Assembly: GCA_943330745.2 (NCBI GenBank)
Contig: CALQIX020000009.1
Coordinates: 48,906 to 112,905, forward strand
Length of the DNA stretch: 64,000 nt
Direction of reading: 5' to 3'
DNA from: Lishizhenia tianjinensis
GTDB lineage: Bacteria; Bacteroidota; Bacteroidia; Flavobacteriales_D; Crocinitomicaceae
Positions within the stretch are counted from its first letter, which is position 1; each line of letters opens with the position of its first letter. The notes below the pieces were generated by a model. The model was not told where the DNA came from. It was given only the letters and a program-made list of their open reading frames with translations, and ran no database searches. This document shows positions 55,759-64,000 of this stretch, piece by piece. Both the position numbers and the translations under genes were made by a program.

Positions 55759-56877
55759 TTAGGCTTGGGTTAAATCCAACGTTAGAATAGTTGTGAGAAT
55801 TTTCGATGCCGCATCTCCATCTCCGTAAAAATGGCTGTTTAAATTTTCAATTCTTTTGTTTTCAATCTCCTTGATTGATTCTACAATTTTACTTTGATCA
55901 AATATACAACCAACAATATTTGGTGTTAACACCCTTCCTTTTTGTCTTACTCCAATATTGATTACCCACTTAGCCATTGCCGCTGCTTCAACGAATCCAG
56001 AAGAGGAATTACCAATAATAAATTCAGCATATTTCATAGCCGATAGATACCCCTTTCTACCCAAATTTTCTCTCAGAAAAACATTTTTATGATTATCCGC
56101 AAATGCTTTAAAAACGGTTCGAATGATTTCATTGGATGTATCTGAATTTGGCATTGTTATTAAAAATTGCTTTCCTTCAATTTGTTTCAATGCACTGCAA
56201 AGTGTTTCAACGTGCGCTTGAGTTTGTTCAAAATTGGTTGTTTCAGAATGTAAGGTGCATAAAACGGTAGGTATTGAAAAATCGATTTCAAATTGTTCTT
56301 TCAGTTCTTTAATGGATAAAAAATTCATCTTGTTTATATTATCGACTGACAGACTACCCACATTATGAATAGATTCATCTGAACCAATCAATTCTGCCAA
56401 TCGATTTTTATAATTTGCACACGAAACAAAATGAATGGTTGACATGTGAGAAATTGAATGCCTAAAACAATTATCAATGGCTCCTAGGGTTGTTTCTCCT
56501 CCATACATATGGGCAAATTTCACTTGAAAGGAAAGTCCTGCAGTGACGGCGGCAAACATTTCGTACCGATCGCCTAAGGCAAAAACCAAATCAAATTGAT
56601 TTTTCTTCCAAAAATCAGCGAAATAAGAAATAGTTCTGGACAATGCTTGAGATATTCCCTGAGGAGAATCATCCGTAGCAAAGCAATCTGATAGGGAATA
56701 TTTTACATCAACACCATCGTTAATAATTTCATTAACCGTATACCCGTGATTCTCTGACAAATGCGTTCCAAAGGCAATAATTTCTAATTCAATATCAGAA
56801 CACGATGTTATTTTTTTTATCAATGGAAAGTAAATTCCATAATCCGCTCGAGAAGATGTTAATAACCCGATTTTCAT
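55759..56877 (-). CDS. neuC: Hydrolysing nucleotide-sugar 2-epimerase (NeuC/LegG-like)
   Basis: This is a 372-residue GT-B-fold epimerase that removes the nucleotide and inverts C2 to give a free N-acetylmannosamine-type sugar. It starts MKIGLLTSSRADYGIY, then has GDRYEMFAAVTAG, HMYGGETTLGAIDN, SLSVDNI and NSSSGFVEAAAMAKWVINIG. I use the ATG at 56877, which makes an ATGA overlap with neuB; an in-frame GTG lies 6 bases upstream. In the legionaminic pathway LegG acts on the 2,4-diacetamido sugar from LegB, LegC and LegH. Confidence 0.92.
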   Translation of the reverse strand: MKIGLLTSSRADYGIYFPLIKKITSCSDIELEIIAFGTHLSENHGYTVNEIINDGVDVKYSLSDCFATDDSPQGISQALSRTISYFADFWKKNQFDLVFALGDRYEMFAAVTAGLSFQVKFAHMYGGETTLGAIDNCFRHSISHMSTIHFVSCANYKNRLAELIGSDESIHNVGSLSVDNINKMNFLSIKELKEQFEIDFSIPTVLCTLHSETTNFEQTQAHVETLCSALKQIEGKQFLITMPNSDTSNEIIRTVFKAFADNHKNVFLRENLGRKGYLSAMKYAEFIIGNSSSGFVEAAAMAKWVINIGVRQKGRVLTPNIVGCIFDQSKIVESIKEIENKRIENLNSHFYGDGDAASKILTTILTLDLTQA

Positions 56878-57902
56878 TCGCACAAATCGTTGAAATTTAG
56901 TTTATGCCCTGTCTCAAGGTCATGCACCAGTTTTTTACCTATAATCTGATTAATTTTCATCGGAGATATTCCATCACCGGGACGGAGCATTATTAAATCA
57001 TCTTTGACTAGACTATGATTTTTAGATAAATTGGTTCTGACGTGAATACTTTTTCGAGCCACTTTCTGATTCTCAAGCTCAGAGATGGTTGGTTCCTTTT
57101 TGTTATTACCCGATAATGCAGATTCAATATTCCTAATACCTCGTACCATTTTAAACAACTCATCTGGTTCCAAAGAAGCTTGATGATCAGGACCAGGAAG
57201 CGATTTATCCAAGGTAAAATGTTTCTCAATGAGTACAGCACCTCTTGCAACAGCCGCAATTGCCACCTCAATGCCTAAAGTATGATCAGAATACCCCACC
57301 TGTACATCACACTCAAGCTGAATAAGATTCATTGCGCCCAAATTCACGTCGATAAATGGAGTTGGATAGTCTGTGGTGCAATGCAGAACAATCAAATCTT
57401 CTTTTTTAACCCCATTTTTTCTCAATAGTTCGATAGCTTCTTTTACTTCTTCAAGCATACACATTCCTGTGGATAATACTATCGGTTTTCCTTTGGACGC
57501 AACATGCTGCAAAAAAGGTAGATTAGTGATCTCACCCGATGGAATTTTAAAAAAGGGGATGCCTAATTCGTCTAAAAAATCAATGCTTTCCTCATCAAAA
57601 GCGGTTGAGAGAAATGCAATTCCCTTATCCTTTGCGTGGTGAATTAGTTCAAGGTGAGCTGTTTTTGTTAACTCAAGTTTCTTGAGCATACTAAATTGCA
57701 AATCATCTTCATCTGTATTGTTCTGAATTTGATAGCCTGCTTTTTTAGCCGAATGAGTAACTAATTTCTCCGTTTTATACGTTTGGAACTTAACATAATC
57801 TGCTCCAGATTCTGCTGCTATATCAATTAACTTTTTCGCCAAGTTTATATCACCGTTATGATTAACTCCTGCTTCAGCTATTATAATTACTCGAGCGCTC
57901 AT
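56874..57902 (-). CDS. neuB: N-acetylneuraminate/legionaminate synthase (NeuB/LegI-like)
   Basis: This is a 342-residue enzyme that condenses a mannosamine-type sugar with phosphoenolpyruvate. It starts at ATG 57902 (AEAGVNHNGDINLAKKLI), then has ADYVKFQTYK, GYSDHTLGIEVAIAA and EKHFTLDKSLPGPDHQASLEP; a C-terminal SAF (antifreeze-like) domain begins near ARKSIHVR. The TIM barrel is complete. The start overlaps the NeuD gene stop by four bases. Neuraminate, legionaminate and pseudaminate forms look alike; neighbours favour legionaminate. Confidence 0.93.
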   Translation of the reverse strand: MSARVIIIAEAGVNHNGDINLAKKLIDIAAESGADYVKFQTYKTEKLVTHSAKKAGYQIQNNTDEDDLQFSMLKKLELTKTAHLELIHHAKDKGIAFLSTAFDEESIDFLDELGIPFFKIPSGEITNLPFLQHVASKGKPIVLSTGMCMLEEVKEAIELLRKNGVKKEDLIVLHCTTDYPTPFIDVNLGAMNLIQLECDVQVGYSDHTLGIEVAIAAVARGAVLIEKHFTLDKSLPGPDHQASLEPDELFKMVRGIRNIESALSGNNKKEPTISELENQKVARKSIHVRTNLSKNHSLVKDDLIMLRPGDGISPMKINQIIGKKLVHDLETGHKLNFNDLCE

Positions 57903-58510
57903 TTTATTTTTCTTGCCGGATTTCCTGCCCACGTTTCTCCATCAGGAATATCACGAAGAACTACTGAACCTGCTCCTATTGTTACGTTTGAGCCTATAAT
58001 AACTCCCGGTTTTATTACTGCATTTGCACCAATTAAACTTCCTTCACCTACACACACATTTCCTAAAAGGACACTTCCAGGAGCAACATGTACAAAATTA
58101 GCGATAGTACATTCATGTTCAATTATACACCCCGTATTTAGAATACAACCATCACCTATCCGCGAAAAGGTGTTCAATAAAACGCCAGCTGAAACAAAAG
58201 TCCCACTGCCCAGTTGAGTATGACTGGAGACAATACTGGAGGGATGAATGATCGTTAAAGTCGAACAATTATGTTCCAAAATTTTAAGGGAGATTTTCTT
58301 TCGAATGGTATTCGAACCAATAGAAGGAAAGTACAAAAGTCCTTCGCTTTTCTTTATGTCTTGATCTGAACCTAAATATTGCAGATTATAAGGATTCGTT
58401 TGCTTAACCTCGAGGTCATAATATCCTTCTAGTTGAAAACCTTGCTCAAGTAAGGTATCGGCAATAACAAATGCATGACCCGAATATCCGATAAGCGCTA
58501 CTTTTTTCAT
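57899..58510 (-). CDS. NeuD/LegH-like sugar N- or O-acetyltransferase
   Basis: This is a 203-residue protein with an N-terminal Rossmann-like nucleotide-sugar-binding half (VALIGYSGHAFVIADTL) and a C-terminal left-handed beta-helix (GDGCILNTGCIIEHECTIAN, GANAVIKPGVIIGSN), as in PglD and NeuD. His in EHECTIANFVHVAPG fits the catalytic position. In the legionaminic route this would acetylate the 4-amino group made by LegC. The gene overlaps legC by one base. Confidence 0.88.
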   Translation of the reverse strand: MKKVALIGYSGHAFVIADTLLEQGFQLEGYYDLEVKQTNPYNLQYLGSDQDIKKSEGLLYFPSIGSNTIRKKISLKILEHNCSTLTIIHPSSIVSSHTQLGSGTFVSAGVLLNTFSRIGDGCILNTGCIIEHECTIANFVHVAPGSVLLGNVCVGEGSLIGANAVIKPGVIIGSNVTIGAGSVVLRDIPDGETWAGNPARKIK

Positions 58511-59649
58511 TAGTGAATACTACTTGGTAGATTAATTAATCGATCAGCCAAAAACTGTGCGTTTTGTTGCTTGTCTTTTTGACACTCCTTATACATAGAT
58601 AATTGAAACATCAATTGCCATACAGGTCTTGTCATTACTCCTTTTTTGTTCGTTTCCTCTAAAAATAAATCTCTGTGTTCTTTCGATTCTAATTGTATTG
58701 TGTTTAGCCAAAAATTAGCCTTGGTACCGGGTATTTCCCATTTCAATTCAATATCGGAATTAGCAAAAAACGCGTTGTATTTCAACGCTAATTCCCTTTT
58801 TTTACTAAGCATCCAATCCAATTTTTCGAATTGTGCCTTAAGTAACGCTGCGTTCAAATTAGGCATGCGGTAATTATATCCTATTTCGTCATGCACAAAC
58901 TCATAAGGATGATGAACTTTTGCCGTAGTAGTTAGATGTTTTGCACGAATTCCCAAATCAGCCTGATTTGTTACGAGTGCCCCCCCTCCCCCAGCCGTTA
59001 GTATTTTGTTTCCATTAAATGAAAATACACCACATGAACCGAAAGTTCCCAAATGTTGATTGCCGGACATACTTCCTAAAGCTTCAGCTGCATCCTCAAC
59101 AACGGGAATATTCCATTCAGAACAAACACGGATGATTTCCTCAATGTGTGAAGAAAATCCAAAAGTATGCATGGGTAGGCATGCGGTAATTTCCCTTCCA
59201 CTCGATTTATTGTATAACCTATTCTCTCTGAGCTCCCCAAACTCCTCCAAAAAATGGACTAATGAATTGGGCGACAATCCCATTGTATCAAGGTCTACAT
59301 CGATAAAAACAGGAATAGCACCTAGATACGATATTGCATTTGCCGTAGCAACAAAAGTTAATGACTGAGTAAGAACTTCAGTTCCTCTGTTAACCCCAGA
59401 TAATTGAAGAGCAACTTGTAATGCCGCCGTTCCATTAACTACCGCCACAGCATGATTGCATTGCAATTTATTTTTTAACTCAATTTCAATTTCTGTCACA
59501 AAAGAACCAACACTTGAAACGAACGTTGAATCAATGCATTCAGCCAAGTATTTTTTTTCATTTGAACCAAAAAATGGGGCATGAAGCGGAATAAAATCTG
59601 TTGATTTAAAGGTATCTCGAACAAAATCTATCACTAAAGACGCATTCAC
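58510..59649 (-). CDS. legC: LegC-like PLP-dependent aminotransferase
   Basis: This is a 379-residue DegT-type aminotransferase. It has the LegC-family features LHAPFFGSNEKKYL and FVSSVGSFVTEIE at the start, VVNGTAALQVALQ, VVEDAAEALGS, and SFNGNKILTAGGGGAL with the PLP lysine. It would aminate C4 of the 4-keto sugar made by LegB. The start codon is GTG (59649), 6 bases after the legB stop. It differs from the DegT gene at 51430 in length and active-site surroundings. Confidence 0.9.
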   Translation of the reverse strand: MNASLVIDFVRDTFKSTDFIPLHAPFFGSNEKKYLAECIDSTFVSSVGSFVTEIEIELKNKLQCNHAVAVVNGTAALQVALQLSGVNRGTEVLTQSLTFVATANAISYLGAIPVFIDVDLDTMGLSPNSLVHFLEEFGELRENRLYNKSSGREITACLPMHTFGFSSHIEEIIRVCSEWNIPVVEDAAEALGSMSGNQHLGTFGSCGVFSFNGNKILTAGGGGALVTNQADLGIRAKHLTTTAKVHHPYEFVHDEIGYNYRMPNLNAALLKAQFEKLDWMLSKKRELALKYNAFFANSDIELKWEIPGTKANFWLNTIQLESKEHRDLFLEETNKKGVMTRPVWQLMFQLSMYKECQKDKQQNAQFLADRLINLPSSIH

Positions 59650-59655
59650 AATTCT

Positions 59656-60843
59656 CTACATTTTTGCGTCTAAATACTTGCCGTTGTCGGTATAATTCAT
59701 TTCAGGAATAAGCTTTTTTATTAGCATAACTAAATCAGCTTTTTTCCACTGATTATTCTTTTTGAATTCAGCAATTTGTTCTATAAAATGATTCAAATCA
59801 TCAGAATTTCTTTCCCCCGAATTTTTTACAATTCCAATAGTGTCAAAACGATCAATATTTATTTGTTCTAATTCAGTATGAAACTCTTCAATTTCTTTTT
59901 CGCCGGTGGTATCAGATTGGGTAAACAAACAAGGATATTTTCCAATCAATTTCAGTTCCTGGACATTTTTTCGCGCTTGATCTTCATTTTCACATATTTC
60001 TGCTTCTAAACCTTTGTTTGAAAGGAATTTTATAGCTAGTTCTGAAAATGAACGTAAATCTAACTCAGACATTTTGGGATAAAAAATATCTCGATTATTA
60101 CCAAAAACACACGATAAAAGACATAATTGCCCGGATTCTTGAGGAGTAATAAAGTATCGTTTAATATCGTTTGGAGCAACAATAGGTTGGTTTTTTAAAA
60201 ATCGATTTTCAAACCCAGCCAGCAGAGAACCATCAGAGAATGCGACATTAGCAAAGCGAGCCGCTGAAATTTGAATCTTCGCACTATGATTCGCTAAAAA
60301 TAATTCCATAATTCGTTTGGTTGCTCCCATCAAATTTGCAGGATTGGCTGCTTTATCTGTAGAAACACTGAAGTATTTTCTTGTTCCTTTTTGAATGGAT
60401 TGCAGAATTGTTTTTTCGGTATTGAGTATATTCACTTCAATCATTCTCATGAGCGTAAAAGGATCTTTTTCGCTACGAACATGTTTCAAAGCAGATAAAT
60501 TCAGTACGTAATCAAAATGACCGTCCGCCTCAATAAACGCATCGTAAATCGTTGACCCAATATCTAATGCAAACGTTTGAAAATCACCAGATATATACCC
60601 AAAAGAGCTTCTAATATCTCGAACTAATTCAGTGAGATTATTTTCATTTAAATCAACAACATGTAATTTTTGAGGATTTCTGGAAAAAATTTCTTTAACG
60701 ACCGCTTGACCAATTGACCCAGCGCCTCCCAATACCAAAAAGCTACTTGATGAAACGATTTGGCATATTTCCACCTCCAATTTCTCCAAATCTTCGTCAA
60801 ATAAAGGAGAATTACGACCAATAAGTGAAAGAATGTCCAACAA
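59656..60843 (-). CDS. legB: Nucleotide-sugar 4,6-dehydratase (LegB-like)
   Basis: This is a 395-residue short-chain dehydrogenase of the polysaccharide biosynthesis group (CapD/FlaA1-type core). The NAD loop GGAGSIG is at 39-45. The catalytic region reads VSTDKAANPANLMGATKR, with Met in place of the usual Tyr of YxxxK, as in retaining 4,6-dehydratases (PglF/WbpM) rather than PseB. A C-terminal extension of about 100 residues follows the Rossmann core. The apparent start is TTG, directly after the TAA of the upstream gene and in the same frame. It would give the 4-keto-6-deoxy sugar that enters the legionaminic route. Confidence 0.88.
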   Translation of the reverse strand: MLDILSLIGRNSPLFDEDLEKLEVEICQIVSSSSFLVLGGAGSIGQAVVKEIFSRNPQKLHVVDLNENNLTELVRDIRSSFGYISGDFQTFALDIGSTIYDAFIEADGHFDYVLNLSALKHVRSEKDPFTLMRMIEVNILNTEKTILQSIQKGTRKYFSVSTDKAANPANLMGATKRIMELFLANHSAKIQISAARFANVAFSDGSLLAGFENRFLKNQPIVAPNDIKRYFITPQESGQLCLLSCVFGNNRDIFYPKMSELDLRSFSELAIKFLSNKGLEAEICENEDQARKNVQELKLIGKYPCLFTQSDTTGEKEIEEFHTELEQINIDRFDTIGIVKNSGERNSDDLNHFIEQIAEFKKNNQWKKADLVMLIKKLIPEMNYTDNGKYLDAKM

Positions 60844-61818
60844 TTAATTTTTTACGGCTACATTTTCCCAATACCACCTTACCGTTTCTTTTAAACCGGT
60901 TTTCAATGAAAATTCAGGTTGGTAACCCAACAAAGCTTTTGCTTTATCAATTGATGCCAATGAATGAGGAATATCTCCTTTGCGAAAAGGTCCATAGTTT
61001 GGTTCAAGTATACCAACAGAAGAATCAAATTCTTGTAGATTCTGACGAATCTCGAAAAACAATTCATTCAAGGTAGAACTTTGTCCAAAAGCAACATTGT
61101 ATACTTGATTTAACGCTTCCTGATTTTCGGTAAACAATGCCCGTTTATTCATTTGAATGACATTATCAATATAGGTGAAATCTCGTGAAAAACTTCCATC
61201 CCCATTAATAACAGGACTTTCGTGATTTAATAATTGGGCACAAAATTTTGGAATAACTGCTGCATAAGCTCCATCCGGATCTTGTTTCCGGCCAAAAACG
61301 TTAAAATAGCGTAATCCAATGCAATCGATTCCATAGGTTTTTGCAAAAACATCAGCATACAACTCACCTACATATTTCGTGATGGCATATGGTGACAAAG
61401 GCTTTCCGATGACGTGTTCCACTTTTGGCAATGATTCTGAGTCGCCATAGGTAGATGAGCTTGCGGCATAGACAAAACGAGTAATTCCAGCATCTCTAGC
61501 AGCAACAATCATATTCAAAAACCCATTGATATTAATTTCATTGGTTGTGATTGGATCTGCAATTGAACGCGGAACGGAACCTAATGCAGCCAAATGCAAT
61601 ACCAAATCTGCTCCTTCAACTGCTTTTGTACAATCTGCAAGGGAGCGAATATCCCCCACCAGTAGCGAAAAATTAGGATGAGAAAGTAAGTGTTGGATAT
61701 TTTCTTTTTTACCTGTTAAAAAATTATCCAAACATATTACTTCTATACCATCATTTATCAATGACTCGCAGGTATTTGAACCAATAAATCCAGCTCCTCC
61801 AGTTACAACAATTTTCAT
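60844..61818 (-). CDS. UDP-N-acetylglucosamine/glucose 4-epimerase-like SDR
   Basis: This is a 324-residue extended SDR from the ATG at 61818 (MKIVVTGGAGFIGSN). Catalytic Tyr and Lys are in SPYAITKYVGELYADVF, and Ser/Thr in AASSSTYGDSESLPK. HLAALGSVPRSIADP and LRYFNVFGRKQDPDGAYAAVIPKF are typical of the WbpP/TviC-type UDP-GlcNAc/GalNAc(A) epimerases. It could supply a Gal-type sugar to the repeat unit. An upstream in-frame ATG at 61869 would place 17 non-conserved residues before the Rossmann loop, so I used 61818. Confidence 0.88.
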   Translation of the reverse strand: MKIVVTGGAGFIGSNTCESLINDGIEVICLDNFLTGKKENIQHLLSHPNFSLLVGDIRSLADCTKAVEGADLVLHLAALGSVPRSIADPITTNEININGFLNMIVAARDAGITRFVYAASSSTYGDSESLPKVEHVIGKPLSPYAITKYVGELYADVFAKTYGIDCIGLRYFNVFGRKQDPDGAYAAVIPKFCAQLLNHESPVINGDGSFSRDFTYIDNVIQMNKRALFTENQEALNQVYNVAFGQSSTLNELFFEIRQNLQEFDSSVGILEPNYGPFRKGDIPHSLASIDKAKALLGYQPEFSLKTGLKETVRWYWENVAVKN

Positions 61819-61908
61819 AATAGTAGTAGTTATTAGGTATGGCTTCGCCATGTGTGAGTCACAAAGCAAAGGAGCCCCATCTCACGTATTTTATTTATTT
61901 TCAAATTG
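61819..61908 (-). promoter_or_regulatory. Structured leader between the antiterminator gene and the first enzyme gene
   Basis: This is the longest gap in the 22-gene run (90 bases). Read on the minus strand it holds GTGAG and CTCAC arms separated by about 22 bases, and next to them a compact hairpin ATGGC-GAA-GCCAT (at 61838-61850). There is no long T-tract. It could be where the NusG-like protein and RNA polymerase act, but no known consensus (ops/JUMPstart) is recognised. Confidence 0.3.
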
Positions 61909-62427
61909 TTAAGCATTAATTTTCTTAACAAAAGATTTCGGAACATGTACTACAAATCGCTGGTCTAAACTTTCGATTTGAACAATCAATTTATGTGTAC
62001 GATTTACTTCAATAGATGTTGCAATAAGGCCTTGAAAAGGTCCGCGAATTACTTCCACTTTGTCACCTGGAACTACATCCAGTGAATCTTCACTGTCGAA
62101 ATCAACATTTTCTTGAAGTAAAATTTTTAAATTACGTATTTCGAAATCTCGAACAATTGCAGGTTTTCCAAGAAAATACAATATTGAATGGAATCCTAAA
62201 ACAGTAAATAATTTCTTTAAATCTACCTCAGCACTTTGAATAAACAAGGTAGATGAAATTAAAGGAACTTCAATCTTTTTTTTCCGATCACTCCATTGTT
62301 TTATAGTCGTTACCATGGGAAGATATACAGTAAAACCGAGCAATACTAAACGTTCCTGCACTTTTTTTTCAGCCCGTGAATTTGTTTTTAAAACATACCA
62401 TCTTGATTCCTCAACATTATCCTTCAC
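61909..62427 (-). CDS. NusG-like transcription antiterminator (UpxY/LoaP type)
   Basis: This is a 172-residue NusG paralogue. The NGN domain has WYVLKTNSRAEKKVQERL and TVYLPMVTTIKQWSDRKKK; a KOW-like C-terminal domain has VVPGDKVEVIRGPFQGL. UpxY proteins in Bacteroides prevent early termination in the capsule operon that they head. The gene is the first of the polysaccharide run, the place where UpxY is encoded. I see no UpxZ partner next to it. The start codon appears to be GTG at 62427, with a promoter element upstream. Confidence 0.9.
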   Translation of the reverse strand: MKDNVEESRWYVLKTNSRAEKKVQERLVLLGFTVYLPMVTTIKQWSDRKKKIEVPLISSTLFIQSAEVDLKKLFTVLGFHSILYFLGKPAIVRDFEIRNLKILLQENVDFDSEDSLDVVPGDKVEVIRGPFQGLIATSIEVNRTHKLIVQIESLDQRFVVHVPKSFVKKINA

Positions 62428-62458
62428 GAATTCTCGATTTTTTAACCTACAATCAAAG

Positions 62459-62466
62459 CAAAGATA
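62459..62466 (-). promoter_or_regulatory. TAnnTTTG promoter element for the polysaccharide operon
   Basis: TATCTTTG reads on the minus strand, 31 bases before the GTG of the antiterminator gene at 62427. A TTG at the ideal upstream distance is lacking (TTTAAA is there). It is the only good promoter-like element I found ahead of the 22-gene run. Confidence 0.5.
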
Positions 62467-62495
62467 TTAATTTAGCTAGGTTTAAACGTCATTGC

Positions 62496-64000
62496 ATGAG
62501 AAAATTAACACGTAGATCACATACTATTTTTTTACTAATTGTACTATTAACTATTTTTAGTTCTTGTTATAAGGGTTTAGAGGCTGATTTAGTTATCCAT
62601 AACGCCAAAATACACACCATGAATGAGGCTGGGTTAATCACAGAAGCAATGGCTGTCAAGGATGGGAAAATTATAGAAGTCGGACCAAATCAGCAAATTT
62701 TAAATAAATACAGATCAAAGAAGGTGATCGATGCAGGTGGGCGAGAGCTTTATCCAGGATTAACCGATGCACACGGACACATTTTGTCTTACATGAATCA
62801 GAAATTAAGTGTTGATTTGGTGAACGTAAAATCATATAAAGAAATGATCAATCGAATTTCCGTTTATCAATCCAAAAAAAATAAAAAAGTTGTAATCGGT
62901 CGTGGATGGGATCAAGCAACCTGGGGAGAAAAAGAGTTGCCAACGAACGAACTGCTGAATCAAGCATATCCAAGCACTCCGATTTGTTTATATCGAATTG
63001 ATGGGCATGCGGCTCTTGTAAATGATGCCATGATCAAATTAGCCGGTATTAATCTGGATACAATCATAGAAGGAGGTTCTATTGAAATAAAAAATGGAAA
63101 ACCAACTGGGATTTTAATCGATAATGCCATGAATTTGGTACAAAAACAGGTGCCAGAATTTTCGGAAAAAGAAAAAATAGTAGCTGTTGAAGAAATCCAA
63201 GAAGAGCTTTTTCAATATGGAATTACCGGAGTCCATGAAGCAGGAATAGCATTTAAAGACATCGATTTTTTTCGAAGGTTGATGGATAAGGGATTAATCT
63301 CACTCAATATTTATGCGATGCTTTTACCAACCAAAGAAAACATAACATTTGCCGAAAAAAACGGAATTTATAGACACAAAAACTTATCCATTCGATCCTT
63401 TAAGGTGTTTGGTGATGGTGCTCTAGGATCAAGAGGAGCTTGTCTTAAGGAGCCTTATTCAGATGACCATTCCCACCATGGCTTCCTAACAACCTCAATC
63501 AGTGAAATGCAACAAATTGCAAACCTCTGCGAACGCTTGGGGTATCAAATGAACACCCATGCAATTGGAGATTCCACAAATTCAATCGTTTTGAAAATGT
63601 ACCAAAAAGTATTTGAAAAAAATAAAGATCACCGTTGGAGAATTGAACACGCTCAGGTGGTTGATCCATCGGAAATTGCTTTGTTCGGAGAATTTGGTAT
63701 TTTTCCATCCGTTCAACCAACACATGCAGTGAGCGATCAACGATGGGCTAAAAGTCGTTTAGGAGATCGCCGTATGAAAGGTGCTTATGCATACAAATCA
63801 TTACTTAAAAGCTTTGGAATGCTTGCAATCGGTACTGATTTCCCCGTAGAGTTAACTAATCCATTTGCCACGTTGCGAGCAGCTGTACTTAGAAAAGATA
63901 ATAAAAATTTCCCCTCGGAAGGGTTTTATGCAGAAGAAGCATTAACTCTTGAAGAATGTTTGAAGGGTATGACGATATGGGCGGCATTTTCCTCTTTTGA
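62496..64000 (+). CDS. Amidohydrolase family protein (YtcJ-like), 5' part
   Basis: The gene runs off the window; 501 codons are visible from ATG 62496. The N-terminal hydrophobic segment ends at IFSSC, which reads as a lipobox, so it may be a lipoprotein. An N-terminal composite-domain segment (ADLVIHNAKIHTM) precedes GLTDAHGH, the metal-ligand motif of amidohydrolases, and a later EAGIAF and GALGSRGACL follow the YtcJ/amidohydrolase_3 pattern. The substrate is unknown. A weaker promoter-like TAGGTTTA (62477-62484) lies 11 bases before the start. It diverges from the antiterminator gene. Confidence 0.85.
   Translation, partial: MRKLTRRSHTIFLLIVLLTIFSSCYKGLEADLVIHNAKIHTMNEAGLITEAMAVKDGKIIEVGPNQQILNKYRSKKVIDAGGRELYPGLTDAHGHILSYMNQKLSVDLVNVKSYKEMINRISVYQSKKNKKVVIGRGWDQATWGEKELPTNELLNQAYPSTPICLYRIDGHAALVNDAMIKLAGINLDTIIEGGSIEIKNGKPTGILIDNAMNLVQKQVPEFSEKEKIVAVEEIQEELFQYGITGVHEAGIAFKDIDFFRRLMDKGLISLNIYAMLLPTKENITFAEKNGIYRHKNLSIRSFKVFGDGALGSRGACLKEPYSDDHSHHGFLTTSISEMQQIANLCERLGYQMNTHAIGDSTNSIVLKMYQKVFEKNKDHRWRIEHAQVVDPSEIALFGEFGIFPSVQPTHAVSDQRWAKSRLGDRRMKGAYAYKSLLKSFGMLAIGTDFPVELTNPFATLRAAVLRKDNKNFPSEGFYAEEALTLEECLKGMTIWAAFSSF

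Noticed and set aside
60838..60850. Possible single fused protein across the SDR and dehydratase genes, which are in the same frame
   Set aside because: Both proteins are complete, with their own Rossmann folds, and a TAA separates them; fusion would need readthrough. I kept them as two genes and noted the junction as a finding.
1..64000. Mobile elements, tRNA, rRNA, CRISPR and attachment sites
   Set aside because: No transposase or integrase gene, no cloverleaf or rRNA-like stretch and no regularly spaced repeats were seen; short structures outside genes cannot be fully excluded by eye.

Overview
The window is about 64 kb of AT-rich chromosome from a member of the Bacteroidota. It is most likely a gliding or surface-associated Flavobacteriales species; a Crocinitomicaceae/Fluviicola-like bacterium is my guess. 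Support comes from type IX secretion/gliding genes (gldJ, a porP/sprF homologue, porU, porV), a secreted protein with a type IX sorting tail, a bacillithiol gene (bshA), promoters of the TAnnTTTG type, and few purine-rich ribosome binding sites. I saw no rRNA, tRNA, insertion sequence, prophage or CRISPR array. No gap between genes exceeds 300 bases; the longest is 38009-38230.

Layout. 1-4.8 kb: the end of a DUF2279 gene, then a minus-strand unit murF - M61 peptidase - BNR-repeat lipoprotein. 4.8-13.9 kb: the type IX secretion/gliding locus, with porP/sprF-like and gldJ on the minus strand divergent from porU - porV - ispF. 14.4-28.7 kb: housekeeping genes (UvrD/PcrA helicase, bshA, dxr, an RlmI-like methyltransferase, a MATE transporter, fmt, secA, a DUF2520 protein, a KdsC-like phosphatase) and a few small envelope proteins. 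28.7-33.6 kb: a minus-strand unit of a small membrane protein, mutL, two rhomboid proteases and an EEP-family hydrolase.

33.7-62.4 kb is a large surface-polysaccharide region. A first block (sugar transferase, Wza-like export protein, Wzc-like tyrosine kinase) is followed by a plus-strand gene for a six-repeat type IX cargo protein. Then comes a tightly packed minus-strand run of 22 genes, headed by a NusG-like (UpxY/LoaP) antiterminator gene at 62.4 kb and closed by a strong bidirectional hairpin at 40.5 kb. This run encodes what looks like a complete CMP-legionaminic-acid-type pathway (LegB, LegC, NeuD/LegH, NeuC/LegG, NeuB/LegI, a PtmE-like CBS-nucleotidyltransferase, NeuA/LegF). It also encodes a second aminotransferase/acyltransferase set, a Wzx flippase, a Wzy-like polymerase, glycosyltransferases (one with sialyltransferase-like motifs), and an unusual terminal module of two ATP-grasp enzymes, an asparagine-synthetase-like protein without glutaminase domain, a DUF354 protein and a deacetylase-like protein. 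Past the antiterminator the window ends inside an amidohydrolase gene.

How it fits together. The initiating transferase, Wzx, Wzy, Wza and Wzc homologues make a Wzx/Wzy-type pathway for a polysaccharide likely to contain a nonulosonic acid. The type IX genes would export adhesins such as the 38.2 kb repeat protein to the same surface. The least explained part, and the best candidate for undescribed chemistry, is 40.5-46.7 kb, where amide- or ester-forming enzymes sit inside the glycan operon.
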